Assembly: GCA_020543525.1 (NCBI GenBank)
Contig: JAHYIO010000001.1
Span: 1-64,000, forward strand
DNA: 64,000 nucleotides
Direction of reading: 5' to 3'
Source of the DNA: Coriolopsis trogii
Taxonomy: Eukaryota; Basidiomycota; Agaricomycetes; Polyporales; Polyporaceae
In this document: positions 56,531 to 64,000 of the stretch, in pieces
Layout of the letters: each line of letters starts with the position of its first letter
Position numbering within the stretch: the first letter of the stretch is position 1
Made by a program: the position numbers and the translations under genes
The notes under the pieces: model-generated
Databases searched by the model: none
Seen by the model: the letters and a program-made list of their open reading frames with translations, nothing else
What the model was told of the DNA's origin: nothing

Positions 56531-57082
56531 GGTCACATCAGCACGGGCTCGCTCACATCTACGAGCCTAAGAAGAATGGATACTCGCACTGCGAGACGCT
56601 ACATCTGACGGTGACCTTAACCCGGCTCAATTCCGGCTTGCCCCCACGGCTCGGATTGGTAGCTCCTCGCACTCACAATGATTGAGGGGTTCTTGAGACT
56701 CGTCTGGGAACCTCCATCGACCGTCACGGGATCAGAGATGAAGTGGCGGCGCAATACTGTATCCTATGGTCTCCGCAGGTTTGGAGTCAGTCCTTGAATT
56801 GCTTCTTCGGATGAGCCGACAGCATATACGAAAAGTTGAGATGCAGCGATTAGGCAAGGCTACAATATAAGACAGCGTGCCAATGACCATAAGCCATGAG
56901 TACAAATGATGTGGGCCAAGTCAAGATTAACGGTCGTAGTCGACGCGGGTGTTCTACGACGTTTGTCAACAGTCAGGCGCGTTTTCAAAGGCAGATCGAG
57001 GGGATACGCACTTGAGGTGTCCACAAGACACGACTTTGTCCAACACCCCCTCTCCATGTCAACGTCACTCCTCCCCCGTGGC
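56531..57082. other. Intergenic region
   Basis: Upstream side of the ABC relic; no further ABC sequence and no other gene seen. Confidence 0.35.
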
Positions 57083-57301
57083 TCATGCGGGGATCATGAG
57101 GTCTCCCCACGTCCTCATCGCCGCGATACCGCCGAAGAAGACGACGACGGAGGTGAGGATGCTGAGATTTCCTGGCAGGTTTTCTGGCGAGAAGATCTCC
57201 TCGCGCATGAAGCGGGAAACGGCGGATTCGTTGGGGTCGTGAATGACGCGGCGTTGAGGGACGCCAAATGGTGAAGCACCGGGAGCAGCGCGGCGAGCCA
57301 T
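57083..57301 (-). CDS. Small single-pass membrane protein, Tom6-like
   Basis: Single exon of 72 residues from ATG at 57301: MARRAAPGASPFGVPQRRVI, an acidic linker, IFSPENLPGNLSILTSVVVF (start of the membrane segment), and the end MRTWGDLMIPA. The pattern SPEN, a hydrophobic segment, and a Trp-Gly-Asp/Glu-x-x-hydrophobic-Pro tail resembles fungal Tom6, a small subunit of the mitochondrial outer-membrane translocase. The assignment is inference from a short match; another small tail-anchored mitochondrial protein is possible. It is divergent from MRH4, itself a mitochondrial gene, across a 201-bp shared promoter. Confidence 0.6.
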   Translation of the reverse strand: MARRAAPGASPFGVPQRRVIHDPNESAVSRFMREEIFSPENLPGNLSILTSVVVFFGGIAAMRTWGDLMIPA

Positions 57302-57502
57302 GACGGTGTATGACAAGACGGGGAGGGAGTGCGAGTGACCTGGCGTAGTGGTGGTGAGAGCTGGCAGGAGACGAGGGTTCCCGGGGGCTCCCTGTGCGAG
57401 CGCTTCACAAACTTTGAGCGCGTCCTGACCAGCACCGCGACTCGCCCCTCTCCTCTCGTCCATCTCCTGGATATATGCTCTGAGATTCCGTCGCAGAGAA
57501 CC

Positions 57503-59725
57503 ATGTCTTTCCTGGCTTCATCCCGTCTCACGTCCAGGACCGTCGTCCTGCCACCAGAGCTGCTCGTCGCATGTCTACACACCTCCGTGCCATGCTCATT
57601 TGCATCAACATCGTCCGCGCAGGCTGTCAGAAGTGAGTAGCTTGAATTCCGGTTTACTTCTTTCAACACTGTTACCTCGTACGCGCGGGGAGCCAATTTT
57701 GCCACGGCGTGTGTGCTCATGAACGTTTAGATGCTGCACCGTCCCGCAAACGTCTCGTGAAGGACTTGACACCTTCGTCACGCGGCAAGCTCGAGGTCGC
57801 TCCTCCAGTCCAACGAGATCCAGCTCCTCACATTGGGCGCGGAACCACCCACCACCAACTTAGTCGTCCCAGGCGGCCAGGAACGAGGGAACAGGACTTG
57901 AAACGCCATGGCTTACTCCCTGCCTCTCTTACCCTCTCAAAACCTCGTCGCGATGACTCTGTGCGTTCCGACTCAGCCCCCAGCACAGCGCGTCGTAACG
58001 ACTCAGTACGTCCCGAATCGGTCGTCAGCAAGCCGAAGATCGTGAACCCGTTGAGTGACGAGTTCGACATTTCGACACGCTCTGCTTCGACGAAAGAGCT
58101 CCCAGATGTCTTTGCGTCTCCCCCTCTCATGGACGGCCTTCGCTCTTCCATTCAGACCATCCTTGGTCCGGACGCACGTCCGACCCCCATCCAGGCTTTG
58201 TCGCTCAAACACCTCGTCAAGGCAGACCCTGCCTCGGTGAGCGAGCACTATCATGAATACCTCCTCGCATCCGAAACAGGCTCTGGAAAGTCGATTGCGT
58301 ATCTCCTCCCGATGATCCAAGACTTGAAGCAAAAGGAGCTTCAGAACACGGACCGCCAAGGCGACCCTTCTGCACGCCGCGCTCTCAACCCACGTGCCCT
58401 CGTGCTTGCACCCACGCATGAGCTCTCGCGGCAGCTGTCCGGCTTCGCGAAGGAGATGATTCACAACGTCAAGCTCCGAGTCTTGTGCGCCTCGCGCGCG
58501 AACACGTCGTCGCGAAAGAACGTGAGCGCATCGAAGATGGCAGAGTCGCTGTTCGATGGAGACGCCGAGTCGTCCGGGGAGATATATATGCGCTCGAAAG
58601 GGCAGGCGCACGATGTCGACATCGTGGTCGGTACGCCGTCCAAGGTCCTCGAGTTGATGAGAGGTCGGGGTTGGGACCACGACGCAGAAGATAGGGACAG
58701 CAAAGAAAAGTATGCTCGAAGGAAGGTCACAGTCGGCGAGCCTCAGATGAGCCTCACAAACATCGAATGGGTCATCGTGGATGAAGCCGATGTCCTTCTG
58801 GGTGAGTATACCTTTCGCCGCGTTGTCTGGCTCTCCCCTTGACTGACGTCCCGTAGACCCTGACTTCCAGGAAGCGACTCGCTCCATTCTCTCCGAGATA
58901 TCTGCAGCGCGCGGACACCCAGTACCGTTCGACCCCATTCTCGACTTGTCGAACAAGTCCTCGTCCACACCGCTCAACTACCCGTTCCACCTCATCTTCA
59001 CCTCCGCCACCATCCCCTCCTCCCTCGCGGCTTACCTCGACAAGTTCCACCCCGCCCTGACCCGGCTCGCCTCCCCGAACCTGCACAAGCTCCCGTCCAA
59101 ACTGAAGACGGAGTACTTCCACTGGACGGGCGGCAGCCGCGACGCGGACATCGAGCACCGCCTGCGCCGTGTCTGGTTCGACGACCTCCAGAAGGGGTCG
59201 CCCAAGTCGAAAGTGCTCATCTTCTGCAACAAGAGCACGCGCGTCGAGAACCTCGGCGCCGTCCTGCGCGAGAAGGGCATCGCGAACGTCGCGCTCACGA
59301 GCGCGGGCGAGGCGCGCAAGCGGGGCTCGAACCACCACCTCGACGGCTTCCTCCGCACGCGCGACGCCGACGCTGCTCCTGCCTCGACCTCCGCGTCCGC
59401 CCCGTCTCCGTCTCCGACTCCGACTCCGACTCCGGCATCGAGTGCGAGCCCGAGCCCGAGCGCGGGGACGATGGACGACATCAAGGACATCCCACACGTG
59501 ATGATCACGACCTCGCTCCTCTCGCGCGGGCTCGACTTTGCGCCCGCCGTGAGGCACGTGTTCATCGTCGACGAGCCGCGGAACATGGTCGACTTTCTGC
59601 ACCGCGCGGGCCGGTCCGGGCGCGCGGGCGAGGCGGGGAAGGTGGTCGTGTTCGGGAAGGCGAGTGGGCGCGGGTCGGACAAGGCACGGGTCGTGAGGAA
59701 GAAGGTGGGGGCGCTGACGGCGTGA
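57503..59725 (+). CDS. MRH4: Mitochondrial DEAD-box RNA helicase, Mrh4-like
   Basis: ATG at 57503. The N-terminus MSFLASSRLTSRTVVLPPEL is Ser/Arg-rich without acidic residues, a typical mitochondrial presequence. Intron 1 (about 57632-57730) and intron 2 (about 58801-58856) keep frame. Helicase motifs: PTPIQALSLKHL (Q motif), ASETGSGKS (I), APTHELSRQ (Ia), VVGTPSKVLE (Ib), VDEAD (II), FTSATIPSS (III), VLIFCNKSTR (IV), ITTSLLSRGLDFAP (V), HRAGRSGRAG (VI). All intact. Mrh4 acts in assembly of the mitochondrial large ribosomal subunit. The second RecA domain holds a Ser/Pro/Thr insert (about 59383-59465) with TCCGAC microsatellite codons. The tail ends KKVGALTA. Confidence 0.9.
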
Positions 59726-60339
59726 GCGTGGTTTTTGTCTTTCGGGAATGGTGCTGGAGCGTGATGTAGTGGGGTGTTTGCGAGTGCTCAGTCGGCTGTG
59801 TGCGGCGGTGAAGTTGGGAGGATGTGAGTAGGGTAGGCTGTTGATCTAGAGGAGGTTGAGGTACATGTATGTCTTGCTAATCGTATCGTCCAGATTACTC
59901 ACACCAGCTCATGATTGCATGTTTTTCCCGGCCGTAGGATGGAACCGTCCTGTCGCTGTTTGCCACCAGGTCGTTGCTTATGGTCGGCGTTGAGTAACAC
60001 ATCCGACATCCACCCAACATGTCGGTCTGAACGCCTGTTCGCGCTGCGACCAGATATGTGTAGAAAGTAGGTGAATGCGGCAGCCCACGGTCTCTGGGTC
60101 ATTCACTTCGTTTGGAGGCCGCGAGTCACAAGGGCCGGAGGAATCGAGGGACTTCAAGCTGGAATACCAAAGTCAAGCGTCTGCAAGTTCACATGTTTAC
60201 TTGTGTCCACCAATGAACATATTGATCCCCACCCATGCTATCCATCTACCCGCCCAGGAACGACTCGGCATGCCTGCAAGAATACATGAATGGTAGAACG
60301 GTTCGATCAATAGCTAACATCGTAACTAATCAATGACCT
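59726..60339. other. Intergenic region between convergent MRH4 and BTB genes
   Basis: Both flanking genes end here. No coding or repeat signal recognised. Confidence 0.4.
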
Positions 60340-61428
60340 TCAGTCTTTGTCTTCGTCGTCGTTGTCCTCTTCATCCTCGTACGAATCGTCCAAGACATGC
60401 GAGATATCATCCCACAGCTCGCCCCGCCACAACTCGGCCACCGTCCGGAGGTGTTTGCCACACTCAGGACAAAGGTCCAAGTCCTCAATGCCAGTGCACA
60501 CCATGCCCTCGATCTGGCAGTCCATCCACTCGCTTTCCAACGGGTCTCCAGGTGGGACCGGTTCGCACGGGTCGCCGCCGGCATCCAACTCGGGAATGAG
60601 GATGTCGCAGTACTTCCACCCCAGGCACGACTCGCTCTTCCCCTGCTCGGAGCAGTGTATCAGGAGCCTGGAGTACCGCTTGCGCAGCCACGCCTTCAGC
60701 TTCCCCACGCGCGCGATGTCCTCCGCAGAGAGCACCTCCCACGTCCCGTCCGCGCGCGCGGTGCCCCGCCAGACGGCCTCGTCGTCGAGCTGCGCGGCCA
60801 TGTAGAACGCGGGCACGAGGTGCTCCTCGAGATCAAAGTCGATCCCCGCGTCCTTTGCCGCGCGGATGAAGTTGATCGCCTCGATCGCCCCCTTGTCGTC
60901 GCACCGCGGACGGGCGTACCAGTCGTCGAGCGCGGGCGGGAAGAGCTTCGAGAAGCCGCTGTACGCCGCCGCGACGACGGCGGAGGAACCGTACTGGGTC
61001 CCCAGGCGCATTTGCGCTGTCACGACGGACGTGGGCGCGTTGCGCGCGGCCTTGTCGCTGGAGTGGCGCGCGCGTTTGAACGCAGGTTGAGCTCTCGGAG
61101 GGGAAGGAGGGAGGGAGGGACTGGGCACTCACTCCAGACCGTCGACGATGGCGTGAAGAAAGTGCTTGACGTCGAACGCGGTCGCGTCGATGCAGCAGAC
61201 GACCGGGCAGCCGTCCGTCGTCTCCGGCGCTACCACGATATGGGAGTCGCCTCCAGGGTCACCTGCGAACACGTCGCGGAAAGCCTTCGAGTGGCGGATG
61301 AGCAGGCCTTTGTATGTGCGGAACACTGTGTTTTCTGCGACGAGAATGACGGTACCGTCTATGAAGCATAGGTCCAGGTCCAGGTCCAGTGCTATACGTG
61401 GTGCACTTGCAGGTGTGGTACTAGTCAT
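60340..61428 (-). CDS. BTB/POZ domain protein, copy 1
   Basis: Two exons. ATG at 61428; the first ends DVKHFLHAIVDGL, and an intron (about 61088-61130, donor GTGAGTG, acceptor CCGAG) leads to EAQPAFKRARHSSDKAARNA. The N-terminal BTB fold is in the usual basidiomycete style: CFIDGTVILVAENTVFRTYK, LLIRHSKAFRDVF and GCPVVCCIDATAFDV. The C-terminal part has SVVTAQMRLGTQYGSSAVVA, a Cys-rich stretch (DLCPECGKHLRTVAELW) and an Asp/Glu-rich tail. BTB proteins often link substrates to cullin-3 ubiquitin ligases. The tail is homologous to the edge-cut gene at 63723-64000. Confidence 0.85.
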
Positions 61429-62008
61429 GGCGGGCCGTTCTGTTGAGAGTGGTGTGAGCGGTTGTTGACAGATCTAGGACGGAGGGTCTTGGAGATGGAA
61501 CCGTGGCACTAGAGGAATTTATACTGATCAGCGATGGATTGTCCTTTGGCAAGGTTGAGTAGAAAGACACTACATATGTCAGCGACGCTGATGGCCGTGG
61601 AACAAGCAGGCCATTGTCTGCTCATACAAACGTCACAATTGCCATGAGACAGACTTGGCCGTGTTGCTTTGTTCCCGTTCCGAAATTGATGTTCATGTCA
61701 TAGCGTTTCACGACGATACTAGCGTGCTCCAGTTGAACAGTTCTGCGAACTCCAGAAGGGTATCTGGTATGAGCGACTCATGCTCAGGAATGATGCATGA
61801 CGATGGCCATGCGGCAAAACACTCGATCGTACAGTGTGCCTCTCGGGAATTACCGCGACTAGAGCAGTGGTATCAGAATTGCCTTTTTGAGTAGCGTATC
61901 GCTCTTTGACTCGTCCCGCTACGACTTGAACCCATTGCTCCTGAGATCCCGTAGAAAGGTGGAGGTAAGCTGTGGTCTGGAGGCTGTGCATATATCCGAC
62001 TTACATTC
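61429..62008. other. Divergent promoter region of BTB copy 1 and the F-box gene
   Basis: Shared upstream DNA of a minus- and a plus-strand gene. No RNA gene, repeat or further coding sequence seen. Confidence 0.4.
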
Positions 62009-63408
62009 ATGGATAAATATCGCCTACAGACAATCATGACCGGCTTACTACGCTCGCCCCCTATCCCGACCCTGCCGGGAGAAGTGGTCGACGGTATCAT
62101 CGACCACCTCCACGACGATCATGCCGCTCTTCGAGCGTGTGCATTGGTCTGTCGCTCTTGGCTGGCTGCAAGTCGTTACCACCTGTTTCACGAGTGCCCC
62201 ATCAGTGTCCGCAAGGGATATGATGTCGACCGCGCATCCAGATTTTTCATGGGAACACCAGATGTTGCATATTATATCCGCAACCTTGCCATCACGCACC
62301 ACGTAGTCCTCATAGAGAACCTCGACATGTTGTTTGCAGCTCTCCCTCATCTCTCTTCGCTCTCTCTCGCCAAGCTTGAGATACGCGTCCTCCAGAACGA
62401 AGGCTGCGACCCCAAAGCAACCGCACGATTCCCTGCTCTCGAAGAGCTCAAGATCCATTCGTGCAACCTCAACTACGACTTCCGCAGCCTGTTCCGCTTC
62501 CTTGGTCTCTTCACGCATTTGGATCGCCTCGAGCTGAGCATCGACATCCGCATCCTTAACCTCGAGGATGTCGAGGACCTGGTCCCGCCCATGCACTTAT
62601 CCCTGGCTCATCTCTCTGTTTTCCACATTCCGCTTTCAGTCGTGCGCTGTTTAGTTTACAACACGCGCACGCGAGGGACGCTACGTGCCCTGTGGTACGA
62701 CGACACCACGTTCGACTGGCCAGATGCCGGGGAACTCGGCGGGATCCTCGGCTTGCTGGGCCCATACAAGTCCCTCAGGCGTCTTGTTTTTGGCCCTCTC
62801 AACATCTTCACGCCATATTGGGACAACTTCCCTCCAGACGCGGATGCAGGTGAGAGCGAGGCCCATGGTCTGACGCCTCCCACTGGCCCGGGATGTCCTG
62901 TCTCGTTCGCTGGCTCATATGATCATCGCTTGCAGAGAACATCGGGCACTGGCCCGCGCTCCAGCTCCAAAGCTGTTCGGTCCTGGAGGAGGTCAGCCTC
63001 CGCACAGGGATGCTCCTCCGCCTCCACGCCGACTTCTTTGCGCACCTGCCGCCGAGCGTGCGCACGGTGAAGATCACGTTCATCGGCGTCGACAACGTCG
63101 CCGAGCCCGGCGCGGACAGCCAGTGGGCCGAGTTTGACCGTGCGTTCAGCGGGTCCGAGTTCCAACGCTTCATGCTCGTTCTTGATATGGCCCGCGTGAA
63201 GGAGACGACGAGCAGGGAACGCTATGAGGCGATGAAGGCGCGCGCCGTGGAGGGCCTGCCTACGATCGCGAGACAGGGGCGGCTGGTTGTTTGCGAGGAC
63301 TCGCGGGCGTGGTGGAGTGAGTGCTCTGGACATCTCTTGGCACGATTGTCCCCACTGACTCAACGACGCAGAGGGAGCATAGCGAGTATACCAGGCAGAC
63401 TGGCCTAA
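62009..63408 (+). CDS. F-box protein with leucine-rich region
   Basis: Starts MDKYRLQTIMTGLLRSPPIP at 62009 (the Met at 62036 is also possible). The F-box follows at once: IPTLPGEVVDGIIDHLHDDH, ALRACALVCRSWLAASRYHL. Irregular Leu-rich repeats run to FGPLNIFTPYWDNFPPDADA. An intron (about 62850-62938) restores frame at ENIGHWPALQLQSCSVLEEV, and the rest continues through FFAHLPPSVRTVKITFIGVD to RQGRLVVCEDSRAWW. A last small intron (about 63319-63371) leads to one of two short tails; 63408 is the stop in the reading I prefer. It likely acts as an SCF substrate receptor, related in design but not closely in sequence to the gene at 54319-56112. Confidence 0.82.
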
Positions 63409-63722
63409 ATGCCTAGGTGTCCTCGACGACGAGGGCGAGACAGTCCATCGTATGTCTCGGCGGTTGTATTACACTATATCATGGGTTCTGGATGGCGTTC
63501 AGGAACAGTTTTGGGGTGAGTTAGAAAGGCAATGCAAATACCCTAGCATCCTGTACCTCGACCTTTGGTAATTCACAGTCAAGTACTCGTTGACGAACAT
63601 GCGATCGATTGGTACGTGTAGCACATCTTTCCCGAGGAAACGCGACACTCAAATCACAGCCATGGCGGAGTACACATACATATCAGCAAGTGAAGCACAT
63701 AAAATGATAGCTTGATACTTGA
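63409..63722. other. Intergenic region between convergent F-box and BTB genes
   Basis: No gene, repeat or RNA structure recognised. Confidence 0.4.
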
Positions 63723-64000
63723 TCAGGAGTCGCTGTCATCGTCGGAGTCAGGGTACACGACCGACGGGAGTTCGTCCCAAAGGGCGCAACGCCAGCGCTG
63801 GAACACCCTCCGCAAGTACTGCCCACACCTGGGACAAATCCCCAACTCGTCGTCCCCGTCGTCCATGCGGTCGATCTGCTCGTGCACAAAGTCCGGGTCG
63901 AGCGGGTCCTCCGGCCGGTCCGGCTTGCCCATGTACATCATCTCCTCGATGAGATAGCGGCAGCACTTCCAGCCCTCGCACGCGCCGCTCGTGCCGTGCT
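63723..64000 (-). CDS. BTB-family protein copy 2, C-terminal end only (cut by window edge)
   Basis: The minus strand from the edge reads CEGWKCCRYLIEEMMYMGKP, then FVHEQIDRMDDGDDELGICP, RCGQYLRRVFQRWRCALWDE and an Asp/Ser tail ending at TGA (63723-63725). It aligns with the C-terminus of the protein at 60340-61428 (GWKYCDILIPE, LDLCPECGKHLRTVAELWRG, ELWDD, acidic tail). The BTB domain itself would lie beyond the window, so the family call rests on this paralogy. Confidence 0.65.
   Translation of the reverse strand, partial: HGTSGACEGWKCCRYLIEEMMYMGKPDRPEDPLDPDFVHEQIDRMDDGDDELGICPRCGQYLRRVFQRWRCALWDELPSVVYPDSDDDSDS

Overview
The window reads as nuclear DNA of a basidiomycete fungus, most likely a wood- or litter-decaying Agaricomycete. 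Genes are GC-rich and cut by many introns of about 45-70 bp. The gene set fits: alpha-carbonic anhydrases, GH16 and GH44 glycanases, BTB and F-box proteins, a DUF6533 membrane protein, a kinase-like protein with an HGDVR loop, UMP1, MRH4 and farnesyl diphosphate synthase. No rRNA, tRNA, CRISPR array or viral gene was found. Exon joins were made by eye, so splice sites are approximate unless stated.

Layout. 1-1.83 kb: partial kinase-like gene (-). 2.2-7.8 kb: SH3 + TBC protein (+). 8.2-9.3 kb: weak hypothetical gene (+). 9.3-12.4 kb: secreted GH44 (-). 12.9-14.6 kb: uncertain small gene and an AYR1-like reductase (-). 14.8-16.1 kb: alpha-carbonic anhydrase 1 (-). 17-23.3 kb: tandem segmental array with three copies of a small unknown gene and two decayed pieces of the FPP synthase 3' end, next to intact FPP synthase (-). 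26.2-27.6 kb: alpha-carbonic anhydrase 2 (+). 27.96-29.64 kb: non-autonomous DNA transposon with 265-bp inverted arms and a 9-bp target duplication, holding a second element with its own 9-bp duplication. 30.2-31.8 kb: GH16 (+). 32.7-35.7 kb: PARP (-). 36.1-39.7 kb: divergent UMP1 (-) and ABC transporter (+). 41.1-42.8 kb: second GH16 (-). 45.0-47.9 kb: AMP-dependent ligase ending in SKL (+). 48.4-50.1 kb: DHH phosphoesterase with a nuclear signal (+). 50.4-53.3 kb: AT-rich island with a DUF6533 gene (+). 54.3-56.1 kb: F-box gene (+). 56.2-56.5 kb: ABC-transporter relic (-). 57.1-59.7 kb: divergent Tom6-like protein (-) and MRH4 (+). 60.3-64.0 kb: BTB (-), F-box (+), BTB (-, cut by the edge).

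The secreted enzymes (GH44, two GH16, two carbonic anhydrases) point to wall or plant-polysaccharide turnover. The rest is housekeeping plus fast-evolving families. Two paralogous pairs (carbonic anhydrase and GH16) each lie in opposite orientation about 10 kb apart.

Most notable: the nested transposon; the tandem array that copied a piece of FPP synthase with a gene of unknown function; a TBC protein in which both catalytic finger residues appear replaced; and an apparently intact membrane-protein gene inside a sharply AT-rich island. I found no clearly new multi-gene system.
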